A stretch of 64,000 bases of DNA from Leishmania martiniquensis (taxonomy: Eukaryota > Euglenozoa > Kinetoplastea > Trypanosomatida > Trypanosomatidae): positions 848,501 through 912,500 of the forward strand of contig NC_090161.1 of NCBI RefSeq assembly GCF_017916325.1, given 5' to 3'. The notes beneath the pieces were generated by a model. It made no database searches. It saw only the letters and a program-made list of their open reading frames with translations, and was not told the origin of the DNA. This document shows, piece after piece, positions 30,051 to 38,842 of the stretch. Position 1 is the first letter of the stretch; the number at the start of each line of letters is the position of its first letter. A program made the position numbers and the translations under genes.

Positions 30051-30137
30051 CTTCTTCTTCCCCCTCATTCGCTATTCCTACCAAAGCAAGAACTCAAATA
30101 CCAAGGAAAAATTATCATCAACTCGTTGCTGGGGCAA

Positions 30138-30977
30138 ATGGCTTCTGTTCTGCCAGTGACTCTTTGCCAGATGGCTGTCACCCACGAAAAGGCAGCGAAT
30201 ATCAGAAAGGCGGTCATGATGATCACTGAGGCTGCGAAGAGGGGTAGCAAGCTGGCTGTCTTGCCCGAGTGCTTTAACTGCCCATACGGCACCAGATATT
30301 TCGACGAGTACTCTGAGGCTCTTGTGCCAGGCAACGAAACATTTGATGCACTGTCACAGTGTGCCAAAAGCAACAACATTTGGGTCGTGGCAGGTAGTGT
30401 ACCTGAAAAGTCAGTTGAGGGAAAACTATTCAATTCGAGCATGACTTTTGGACCAGATGGAGCGCTGAAGCACGTTCACCGCAAGGTGCATTTGTTCCGC
30501 ATCAACACTGAGACCGTTCGGTTCGATGAGGGTGAAGTTCTCAGCCCTGGAAATGATGCCACGGCCATCTCGCTCGATGAGCACATAAAGTTCGGCGTTG
30601 GTATTTGCTTTGACATTCGATACCCTTTGATGGCTTGGAGATACGCCGAGCAAGGAACCTCCTTCATAGTATACCCAGGCGCCTTCAATATGGTGACAGG
30701 CCCAGCACACTGGACGCTGTCAGCCCGTGCGCGCGCTGTCGACAATCAGCAATTCGTGCTTATGTGTTCCCCTGCACGCGATACGTCTGCGGATTACGTG
30801 GCTTGGGGTCACTCCATGGTGGTAGATCCCCTCGGTACCATCCTTGCGGAGCTCGATGAAAAGGAGGGGTTCCTTGATGTCGAGGTGGACCCTAGGGTGG
30901 TTTCAGACGCTCGCAACCGAATTCCTATATTGAAAGGTGTACGTAATGATCTTTATACGCTACATTGGAAGAAGTAG
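30138..30977 (+). CDS. NIT2: Omega-amidase (NIT2-type nitrilase superfamily)
   Basis: Hydrolyses alpha-ketoglutaramate and alpha-ketosuccinamate to 2-oxoglutarate or oxaloacetate plus ammonia, in the glutamine transaminase/omega-amidase route. The nitrilase triad is complete: Glu44 in LPECFN, Lys116 in RKVHLF and Cys157 in GICFDIRYP. Further NIT2 marks are NCPYGTRYFDEYSE, VYPGAFNMVTGPAHW, RARAVDNQQFV, SPARD and YVAWGHSMVVDP. The length of 279 residues equals human NIT2 (276) without the low-complexity inserts common in its neighbours. The frame opens at a TTG at 30126; ATG 30138 is the first Met. Base composition is distinctly lower in GC (31 of 60 bases in a hand-counted sample at 30181-30240, against 42 of 60 at 27661-27720), which sets it apart. 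Cytosolic or mitochondrial location cannot be told. Confidence 0.95.
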   Translation: MASVLPVTLCQMAVTHEKAANIRKAVMMITEAAKRGSKLAVLPECFNCPYGTRYFDEYSEALVPGNETFDALSQCAKSNNIWVVAGSVPEKSVEGKLFNSSMTFGPDGALKHVHRKVHLFRINTETVRFDEGEVLSPGNDATAISLDEHIKFGVGICFDIRYPLMAWRYAEQGTSFIVYPGAFNMVTGPAHWTLSARARAVDNQQFVLMCSPARDTSADYVAWGHSMVVDPLGTILAELDEKEGFLDVEVDPRVVSDARNRIPILKGVRNDLYTLHWKK

Positions 30978-31468
30978 TCGCTGATTTTTTCCCTTTCGTT
31001 TGCTTGGTGGCTGTGTAAGGAGTCATTCTCGGCAGCCTAGTATCGTCTATATTATTTTCGCCACGTGTCACAAGTGTCCTTGCGCATGTCATCCATTTGT
31101 ATACCAACTATCGTTCAAAAAGGCAACCCTCTCCGATTGCAATGATTGCAACAAACAGCAGCAACAACAAAAACATGACAGGACTCTATCTTGTAGAGGG
31201 AGGGAGCATGGTAGGGTTCTCGCATGAGCTACACATTTAGCCAAAAGCAAGGCCCGATATTTACGCTCTCACCCTGCTCGTAGTACAACTTGCTCCAAGA
31301 AGTGTTGAAGTGAAGGCAGCCAGCTCGATTATCGAACGTTGGCAATTGCCGTTAGCATGATATTCCCTTCCATCTGGTTTCCGTGGACTTCTATACCTTT
31401 TGACAAACCTTCCGATTGCTTTCCTGCCCTCCCATCGCTTTCCCAACGGCTTTCTTGGGTGCACAGAA
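30978..31468 (+). other. AT-richer intergenic spacer
   Basis: No gene seen. Unlike other spacers it lacks dinucleotide microsatellites and has mixed AT-rich sequence (for example the CAA-rich stretch near 31150-31175), with a pyrimidine block only at its end. Confidence 0.55.
31417..31466 (+). promoter_or_regulatory. Candidate trans-splice acceptor for the pseudo-hydrolase gene
   Basis: A pyrimidine-rich stretch at 31417-31444 is followed by AG at 31465-31466, only two bases before ATG 31469. If used, the 5' UTR beyond the spliced leader would be almost nil; the next Met (31487) is an alternative start. Confidence 0.4.
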
Positions 31469-32704
31469 ATGACTAAATCGCTAGCCATGCTTCGCCGCGC
31501 GCCGCACCTTGCGCTTTCGTGTGCACTATCGACCCGCAGAAGCACTCATACATCCAAAATATCAGACTTCGCTGCTGTGGATCAACGACAGTGCGAGCAA
31601 GGGGTGGTGCAGCCCGCTGAAATCGTGAAGGAGACAGTGTATCAGAACAAAGCTGGGGATGCGCTGAAAAAGAGTACTGTCGATCCAGAGGATGTGAGCG
31701 TGATGAACAAAAGGGACATAGAGTATATTGAGCTATGCAAGCTCCGGTACATGTACTCGCAGGATGGACCATTTATAGGCTCGCAGACAAAGGACAGCAC
31801 ACCAGATCAAGTGAGCTTCCGCAAACGTAGACACATTGTTCGCGTTCCTCAACCGGAGATGGAGTACTGCCCAAACGAAACATCATTCAGGCGACTGCCG
31901 AAAAACTACATTATCCCAAACGAATTTGAGCTTCGGGCGCTTTATCCGATGTCGACGAGCCTCAAGATTATTGAGGGGAAGGCCGACTGCGTCGATCACA
32001 GTGCATTCGACATTAACGCCGATCCATCACCTATTGCATACAGTATGTTGGCACCACCAGATTGGAAGCCGAATATCGAATACCCATACATGGTTGTGCT
32101 GCCTGACCACCGCGGAATTCCTCGAGACTTCGAGGATGTGTGCGCCAACTTCTTCGAGCGCCCTGCTCATTACGAATTGATGACGCAACAAAGATGGGTA
32201 ATTCTATCTCCCGTTGTGAACCTCCGGCATAATCTCCAAATTCCTGTGGAAGGCGTGGTTGCAAGATTCTGCGATTGGGTGATGGACAACTTCCGCGTCG
32301 AGAATGGGAAAGTGCATCTTTTCGGCAAAGGCAATGGTGGCTATGTTGCCCTGCGAACAGTCCTAGAGTACAGGGACGTGGCTCTTAGTGTCACCGCTAT
32401 TCTAGGCCGAAACGGTTCTCCTTTCAGACCACTCGATCGAGCGCAAGATAAAGTGAAGAACTACAACGGTGTCCACAGTCTTGTGTATGTACCTGGGCTG
32501 CTGAGGAAACAGGACTGGTACTACAAGTTCAAGTTCATGCTAGATATGGCGCGGGTGCGCCCACCTCTCCGAAATGTTCATTTTGCTGATGTACGGGATC
32601 ATCAGGTGTACTACGCCATCAACCCGCTCGAGTTTTGGAATTATATGGCATATTTTCGCAAGTACAATATGAAGATGATAACCGAGAGTGGCTATTCCGT
32701 TTAG
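31469..32704 (+). CDS. Alpha/beta-hydrolase-fold protein without nucleophile serine, probably mitochondrial
   Basis: 411 residues from ATG 31469; a second Met at 31487 would give an N-terminus MLRRAPHLALSCALSTRRS, typical of a mitochondrial presequence. The second half has an alpha/beta-hydrolase look: a strand PYMVVLPDHRG, a helix-strand pair QRWVILSPVV, then HLFGKGNGGYVALRTVLEY at the nucleophile elbow, SVTAILGRNGSPF and a later VYVPG. The elbow normally reads GxSxGG; here it is GKGNGG (286-291), with Gly288 in the serine position, so ordinary hydrolase chemistry is unlikely. I infer a structural or binding role, perhaps in a mitochondrial complex. The gene shares the low GC of NIT2 (30 of 60 in a hand-counted sample at 31921-31980). 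I do not know a named homologue. Confidence 0.75.
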   Translation: MTKSLAMLRRAPHLALSCALSTRRSTHTSKISDFAAVDQRQCEQGVVQPAEIVKETVYQNKAGDALKKSTVDPEDVSVMNKRDIEYIELCKLRYMYSQDGPFIGSQTKDSTPDQVSFRKRRHIVRVPQPEMEYCPNETSFRRLPKNYIIPNEFELRALYPMSTSLKIIEGKADCVDHSAFDINADPSPIAYSMLAPPDWKPNIEYPYMVVLPDHRGIPRDFEDVCANFFERPAHYELMTQQRWVILSPVVNLRHNLQIPVEGVVARFCDWVMDNFRVENGKVHLFGKGNGGYVALRTVLEYRDVALSVTAILGRNGSPFRPLDRAQDKVKNYNGVHSLVYVPGLLRKQDWYYKFKFMLDMARVRPPLRNVHFADVRDHQVYYAINPLEFWNYMAYFRKYNMKMITESGYSV

Positions 32705-33449
32705 GTGGGACTGGCAGTATGCTAGGCCAAGTGCGAGGTTTGGGGTCTTAGCTGGTGCGATCGCTCCTTTTTATTGCTCGCTGTCGTTGTTTGACATGTG
32801 CATGCGAATGAGGAGACCTCATGATGCCGAAGTCATGAGTGCTCCTTGAATTTACTGCTTTGCCCCACAAGAAGTTAGCCTGCTCTCGCAGCTTCTCAGT
32901 GCTGACCGAGAAGCGCGCACAGATCGGAGAAGGAAATGAATTTATACGTGGACGCTACGCATTTCTCATTCGTCAGCCTATATCACGCGTGCGAGGGCGG
33001 GGCTGCCTTACCTGTCATGTGCGGTGCTGCGCAAGTTGCACCATATTGACCTTTTCGGTCGCATGATACTCTCCTGATCTCGTTCTAAACACCTCACCAA
33101 CAGCTGAGGCCTTGTAGTTCGCTGGTACTTCTCTGCTTTTTTTCTTGTACTCCTTACTGCTTGCGTTTTCTCGCGTATGCTTTGGGCGTAGGTGTGCGTG
33201 TGCACACTATAATTATTAGGTTTCTGATCTTTTCAGTTTTCACTGAGCAACCTCCCCTATAGAAATCTTTACAAGCCAAGTAGGGATCAACAGCGAGCAC
33301 ACTGCGTATTCTCCTACCGTTTTTTTTTCGTGCTGCCTATTGCGCACGGCTCACGGTTCATTAGACCGTACAAGTTTTAAGGCCGAGAGATACCAGGTAG
33401 CGCCCGGGGCGTGAGGGAGGCACAGAGATCATACACGATTCATAGAACC
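32705..33449 (+). other. AT-richer intergenic spacer with a stem-loop
   Basis: No gene seen. It holds a 12-bp interrupted stem-loop at 32811-32846, T-runs near 33138 and 33321, and a candidate splice AG near 33363 before the coiled-coil gene. Confidence 0.55.
32811..32846 (+). other. Stem-loop in the 3' region of the pseudo-hydrolase gene
   Basis: AGGAG (32811-32815) pairs with CTCCT (32842-32846) and CTCATGA (32818-32824) pairs with TCATGAG (32833-32839), separated by a 2x2 internal loop and closed by an 8-base loop. It lies 107 bases after the stop codon. Confidence 0.75.
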
Positions 33450-36400
33450 ATGATAGGCTACGAGGGCCGCCGCGCTCTGCTGGACGACGCAGACGAATGG
33501 GTAAATATTCCATTTGTGGTGCGCGAGTTCATGAAGCAGCTGAATGACGAAGCGCAAGCGTCCCGTGCCATGATGGAGACACTACGACGAGAGCAAAAGG
33601 AGAACAACCTGCTGCTCCGTCGAGTAATGCAAAAGCAGGCAGATCTTGACATTGACAACACGCGTAATATTATGTCCCTGAGCCACCAGGCCTCCAGAGC
33701 TGCTCTCCACTCGACGGAGAAGCGGCATGCAGAGCAGCTTCAATCTCTACGGAAGAAGACAGAACGACTTGAGGACAAGATGCAGCACATTTCTGCACAG
33801 GTTGAAGAGTTGTCACAAGTTGCCCTCTCCTCCGCCAGTACCGGCAGCGCCTTTGGCGAGTTGAAAGGACTTGTCACGACACTGAACACGAAAACGGAAA
33901 CAACGGAGAGACTGCTCAGAGATCACATAGATGCCTACACCGTGGGCCAAAAGTCCACAGAATCGCTGGTCAATGCGGCTGCGCTAGCAGCCGTCACAGA
34001 CTTCCAGAAAGCTCTCAAAGATCAGTTGAACATCTACAGGGCAGAACAAAGTGGCCTGGAGAAGAGTTTGAGGCTTCTTCAAGAGGCCTCCACCTCTCAA
34101 AAGGAGGAAAGTAGCAGAATTCGCGGCATATGTGGGGAGCTTTCGCAGGTCCTGGAGGCGGATAGAAAGACAAGCACAGATCGTCTCACATCGTGCTTTA
34201 ATACGGTGGAGAAGCTCGAGAAGCTGTGCGTTGCTCATCACGCCGCACTAGAAGCGCGTTTGAAGCGTACGGAAGAAGCCTGTGTTGAGCGCGAGTCCAT
34301 AGCACGAGAGGAAGCCAAATCTCTATATGCTGAACTTCGAGGCGTTGTGAAAGGGGACCAGGCCGAAACGCAGCAGCGATGCTACGAGTTGGCTGAGGAG
34401 TTGCGAATGGTAAAAGAACAGCAGCGACGCCTCACGGAGCAGCTGACAGCTGCAAACCATGAGAGCGAGTCGGTAGCACAACGTGGCGTGAAGCAGATCA
34501 AAGATATCGCTGCGCGCCTTGCTAGTTTGGAGACGGAGGTGGAGCAGTTTAGTTCCAGCTTTGTGGCTCGCCGCGACCATCAGAAGGAGCAGCGTCAGAC
34601 TCAGGATTCCCTGGATGCGGTTAGGAGCTCGGTAACAGACACCGTGGCGTCTTTTCAGGCTCAGGTGCAGCACCTTGCCGCGTCTCTCAAGACAATGCGG
34701 GCTGAGCAAGGGGAGGATAATGATTGGCTACACAACGAGTTGGGCCGCATCGGTACGATTGTAGGCTACGCGTCACAGCAGCATGGAAAGCAGGAGAGGC
34801 AAGTTACGTCTTTATGCGAAATCGTGCATAATCTCTCAGTCGCTGTGGAGGGGCTTCAGAAGGGGTGCGGCACCGCTGCTGCACCTTCTTCCGCGCCTGC
34901 TGCTTCAGTAGTGCAAGCGAACCCACCTGAAGGCGGCACAAAGACTGAGGTTCCAGCAGCATGGGAAACGTGGCGGCTGACCCTCGTGAAGGATATCGAG
35001 GAGAAGATTGCGGCGGCTGTGCCGCAGAACACACAGCCGCACGCGTCGCCGCCTGTGCTTGAGCGCGTGTCTCAGCAGCTGAACGAGCTGACTGCGAAGG
35101 TGGACGGCGGAGCCAAGTACACACACGCCATTATCTCGCAACAGATGGATCAGATGCGGCAGACAGTGAAAGATGAGGTGACGCACCAGTTGCAGTCGCA
35201 CTCAGCATTGCGAGAGGCAGCGCCGGCGTTGGTTGAGGTGGAGGCGGTGAAGCGCCGTGTGGCGGGGATCGAGCTAGACCTGCAGACCCTGTCAACACGC
35301 GCTGAACGATCGCACACGGACTCTGAAGGTGGAAACCTCTCCTCTGCTAACGCAGTGGTGCAACGCCTTCATGAGGTCGAGGAGGCGGTAGACGACTTCA
35401 GGCGTCGGCTGCTAGAGCTTGGTGAGCACGTGATTGGTGTTGATCAGCGGAGCAGCGAACTCGCACGAAGCGGCTATGACATGGAAGCACAGCTGCAGGA
35501 CCAGCAGCGCATAGCGCTCAAGCTAGGCGCCGATCTGACGGAGGCGCTGGAGAGGCTACTACAAACGGAGCAGTCTCTTTCCCGCTATCAAAGCATGATG
35601 ACACTGCAGTTGTCGGAGGTGCGCGCCTGCTTGGAGAAGTGGAAGTGTGATGCAGCAGCGGCACCAACTGCGGCTGCGCCGTCAGTAGAGCCGTCAGCGA
35701 GAGTTCAGAATGGGGTTGCTTCTTCTGGAGCGAACGCCGACGGCGCTCTAATGAGTAGAAGTGCGAGCGTTGCCCATTTGACGGAAACAGTGGAGCGCCT
35801 TTGCGCGCAGGTGACTCGAATGGAGGCAGAGACACTACAGGCGGTGCGAGCCGATCTTGAAGCAATACGAAACGAGGGCACTGCTGCGACTGTGCCGAAG
35901 ATTAGAACGGACGACGCGTATCCGACCTCCTCCGCCGCTCTCGACGCGGAGGGAGTGCACGCCATCTACGAAAAGCTTCAACGCCGCCTTGGCGTTGAGG
36001 AGTCGTCGCGTCGTGAGGCGGAAGCGACGTTACGCGCAGTCGAGGCACGGCTGCTTGCCGTGGAGACGTGTGTTTCGGAGCTGCTGTCCTCTCCTACCCA
36101 CGGAACGTCCCCACCCGCGGGTGACGCAGGCTTGGCGGCCACCAAAGCGGCCGTGGCAAACTTCTCTGATGAGCTGGCGCGGTGCCATGAGCGACTTGAC
36201 TCGATCCAGGAGCAGCTCAGTAGCAGCGCGTGCCGTTGCTCCAGTAATGGTGAGTGTGCCCGTGAACTTGAGAGGGAGGCCCAGCGCCAGGACGTGCATC
36301 ATCTGCAGCAGCAGCTGGGGCAGTTGCAAGGGAGCATGCATGCCTTTGTAGCGTCGCAGCTGCGCACAGAGATGTGTGGGGTAAAGCCGACCTTGATTGA

Positions 36401-37172
36401 GGCTGCTGCGGCTGCTGCTGTCCTCTGCTGCGAGGACATGCTGAGGGCATCTGCTGCCTCCGCTGCCACAGCGGTGGATGCGCAAGCCTACACAGAAGGG
36501 TTAAGGTCGCTGCGGGTCGCCGTGGAGGAGATCCAGCGCAGACTCGAAGAGCGCATCTCGTCTGTACTTGAGGGCCGCCACCGCGTCGAGAACATAGAGC
36601 AGGAGCTTCGCACTGCGGCTGAAGGCCTCAAAGCGTTGGAGAAGACGCAGTCGGAGCTGCGCTGTGGTCTGGAAAGCGCACTATCGGCTCACGAATCGCA
36701 CCAGCGCGACTTGTCGCGGCAGCTAGAGGCCGTCGTGAGAAGCATGGAGGCGAACATCGAAGAAGTGCGTGCAGAGGTGCAGAAGCCGACTGCCGTGCCA
36801 ACGGCTGAGCCTGGTGAGGTGAATGGCTGTGTAGAGAAGCTCTCTGATGATGAGAAAGCGGCTTGGGCAGCGGAGGTCGTCAACTCGATGGAGGCAACGT
36901 ACTACACGCGGACACTTCTTGAGGAGCGACTGGAGAACATATGGTCTTCCATGATCAGTCTCCTCACACGCAAGGAGGACGTCAGCGCCGTGCACGAAAA
37001 GCTCAACGGCCTCCATCAGCTTATGCAGGAGGAGCTGCAGATCGAGCTGCAGAGACTTGAGGAGCAGATGGCGAATCAGCTGGCGGAGAAGGTTAGCTTG
37101 GCAAACTTGCAGGACATCCTGGAGCGCCACATCGCCAACTCGGACACCGACTCGGATGGCGCTGTCCTGTGA
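33450..37172 (+). CDS. Large coiled-coil protein
   Basis: 1240 residues from ATG 33450; the frame opens at a GTG at 33411. After a short globular start (MIGYEGRRALLDDADEWVNI) almost the whole chain is heptad-rich alpha-helix with Glu, Gln, Arg, Leu and Ala, broken by short Ala/Pro/Ser linkers (about residues 475-500, 730-770 and 885-910) and a Cys-containing spot (CRCSSNGEC, about 930). No motor, kinase or membrane segment is seen. Such proteins in trypanosomatids are often cytoskeletal (basal body, flagellum attachment or axoneme), but nothing here decides it. Composition is graded: hand counts give 35 of 60 GC at 33661-33720 and 32 of 60 at 34081-34140, but 39 of 60 at 36061-36120, so the 5' part shares the low-GC character of the two genes before it. 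Confidence 0.85.
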   Translation: MIGYEGRRALLDDADEWVNIPFVVREFMKQLNDEAQASRAMMETLRREQKENNLLLRRVMQKQADLDIDNTRNIMSLSHQASRAALHSTEKRHAEQLQSLRKKTERLEDKMQHISAQVEELSQVALSSASTGSAFGELKGLVTTLNTKTETTERLLRDHIDAYTVGQKSTESLVNAAALAAVTDFQKALKDQLNIYRAEQSGLEKSLRLLQEASTSQKEESSRIRGICGELSQVLEADRKTSTDRLTSCFNTVEKLEKLCVAHHAALEARLKRTEEACVERESIAREEAKSLYAELRGVVKGDQAETQQRCYELAEELRMVKEQQRRLTEQLTAANHESESVAQRGVKQIKDIAARLASLETEVEQFSSSFVARRDHQKEQRQTQDSLDAVRSSVTDTVASFQAQVQHLAASLKTMRAEQGEDNDWLHNELGRIGTIVGYASQQHGKQERQVTSLCEIVHNLSVAVEGLQKGCGTAAAPSSAPAASVVQANPPEGGTKTEVPAAWETWRLTLVKDIEEKIAAAVPQNTQPHASPPVLERVSQQLNELTAKVDGGAKYTHAIISQQMDQMRQTVKDEVTHQLQSHSALREAAPALVEVEAVKRRVAGIELDLQTLSTRAERSHTDSEGGNLSSANAVVQRLHEVEEAVDDFRRRLLELGEHVIGVDQRSSELARSGYDMEAQLQDQQRIALKLGADLTEALERLLQTEQSLSRYQSMMTLQLSEVRACLEKWKCDAAAAPTAAAPSVEPSARVQNGVASSGANADGALMSRSASVAHLTETVERLCAQVTRMEAETLQAVRADLEAIRNEGTAATVPKIRTDDAYPTSSAALDAEGVHAIYEKLQRRLGVEESSRREAEATLRAVEARLLAVETCVSELLSSPTHGTSPPAGDAGLAATKAAVANFSDELARCHERLDSIQEQLSSSACRCSSNGECARELEREAQRQDVHHLQQQLGQLQGSMHAFVASQLRTEMCGVKPTLIEAAAAAAVLCCEDMLRASAASAATAVDAQAYTEGLRSLRVAVEEIQRRLEERISSVLEGRHRVENIEQELRTAAEGLKALEKTQSELRCGLESALSAHESHQRDLSRQLEAVVRSMEANIEEVRAEVQKPTAVPTAEPGEVNGCVEKLSDDEKAAWAAEVVNSMEATYYTRTLLEERLENIWSSMISLLTRKEDVSAVHEKLNGLHQLMQEELQIELQRLEEQMANQLAEKVSLANLQDILERHIANSDTDSDGAVL

Positions 37173-38455
37173 GGAGGATGCGCACAAGGATGCACTTGGT
37201 GCCGTACGAGGGAGAGAGAGTGGGAGGGGGGGGTGAATATTTCGTCTACACAAGATGAGGGAGAAAGTATTGTGGGTGTGGGTGTACGCCAATGCGCTTT
37301 ATTGGCCTTGCCTTCACTTGCTTTCTCCTCTCCCTCCGCTTCTCTGAATATATATATATATATGTGTGGGTGTGTGGCTCGAGACTGGACTCGTGCCCGC
37401 TTACCTCCTTCCCTCTCCTTCCTTCCCCTCACCCATGATCGAGTACACGAGCTGCCCGTGGGTTTATGTGCGTCGACATGCGCTCTTGGAGCTGAGGAGT
37501 GACGGAGCATGCCAGGGTACTGCCGCAGCTACTTCGATAGAGCTGTTCGGTTCGCGTTTCTTCTCTCTCCTGTGAGGCGGTTCCTGCGGTTGCTACTTGG
37601 ATTCCCCCCCCCCCCCACTCTCCTCTCGTGTGTCGTCGCTGCCTTCTGTACATTCCTTGTTGGACCCAGTCCGCCCACCGCCTGCCTTGCCACTGCGGGT
37701 ACTGCGGCAGCCTCATCCCTCGACACGATGAGCGACTGCTTCTGCGCTGTGTGGTCTCTGCCCCCATCTCCTCCCCATCGGGGTGCAGAAACAAAAATGA
37801 GGAGGAGGGGGCCGCCGCCCTCTGCTTAGCGCCATTCCCTCTGCTTTCCTTTTCACCACAGCCTTGCTGATCGAGGGTGATGGTGAACTGCACGGAGAGA
37901 TGCGTCCCACGTCTAAGGTCGCCCTCTCCCCTTTCAACTATCGCATGACGCTCCTGTTATCTGCCTGTGTACTCGTGCCTGCTTGCGTCCTCACCATGCC
38001 GCAACGCTGTCTTTTCCCAACTTTGAATGCAGCAGCTCATGTACCTCGACTAGATCGTGAGTGCGTGCACGAATGCCCTTTCCCTCTGCCTTTGCTTTTT
38101 CCTCTCGTTCGACAGCACCGTACTTTTCTTCGCCCACTTTCGTTCTCAGATTTCTCTTGGGCGGCTTTGAGGCAGCGTCCGAGGATCACTCTGCTGTGAC
38201 CGCCATCGACTAGGCGCGTACATACACACCACCACCGCGGCCACACACATACACACAGACACACACTGGTGCTTGCCTACCTGATCGCTTGAGGGTCTCA
38301 GTGGGCATTATCAACGGCAGCTTCCTCACCTACACATACCCCCCCTCGTAGTGTCCACGACTCCACTCCGTTGAAAGTAAGGGCCGGAGACATCTGCGCA
38401 CCTCCTCGGCCTCCCCCTTTTTTTGAAGTTCTTTCCTGCAGCAGTGATAGGAACG
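37173..38455 (+). other. Intergenic spacer with TA run
   Basis: No gene seen. TA run at 37348-37363, a C12 run near 37605-37616, and pyrimidine tracts at 38400-38440 that probably serve the next gene. Confidence 0.55.
37348..37363. repeat. TA dinucleotide run in 3' UTR
   Basis: An uninterrupted TA run about 175 bases after the coiled-coil gene stop codon. Confidence 0.85.
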
Positions 38456-38842
38456 ATGTTCGGACGCCGTGTTTTCGGCAGTACAGCCATACCACGCACT
38501 ATGTATGTGCGGCTGCACATCAGTTCGCCAGCGCAGGCGACTCGCATGCTGCCGGCGCTGGTGCCGCTGACGCCGTCGCTGTCGCAGTCTGTGGGCGGCA
38601 TGGCGAACGCTCTAGCGCAGGGCACCGCGGAGTCCATGCCAAGGTTAGAGGTGGGGGAGCAGGACCCTGCGTCGCTCAAGGCCCTTTTGGAGAGCATTTC
38701 CCCACTGCAGTTGGGGTTTTCACGCTTGTTTGAATTATGGGGCATTGTCCGGGCAACCGTAATGACGAATATCATACAGGGGAGGGCGAATGCTCGCTGT
38801 AGCACCTTTTTGGTTGCTGCGGATGGGGGCCAACTGGTGTGA
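38456..38842 (+). CDS. Small hypothetical protein, possibly mitochondrial
   Basis: 128 residues from ATG 38456; not recognised. The N-terminus MFGRRVFGSTAIPRTMYVRL is rich in Arg and hydroxylated residues with no acidic residue, as in mitochondrial presequences. The remainder has a possible short helix (DPASLKALLESISPLQLGFSRLF is too long for one turn and looks amphipathic) and no clear membrane span. A pyrimidine-rich block at 38411-38436 with a following CAG lies just upstream, which supports it being a real transcript with a short 5' UTR. Codon choice is GC-biased but less regular than in the large genes, so some doubt remains. Confidence 0.5.
   Translation: MFGRRVFGSTAIPRTMYVRLHISSPAQATRMLPALVPLTPSLSQSVGGMANALAQGTAESMPRLEVGEQDPASLKALLESISPLQLGFSRLFELWGIVRATVMTNIIQGRANARCSTFLVAADGGQLV

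Noticed and set aside
32815..32850. C/D-box-snoRNA-like ATGATG near a CTTGA
   Set aside because: No proper D box or terminal stem; better explained as the stem-loop reported at 32811-32846.
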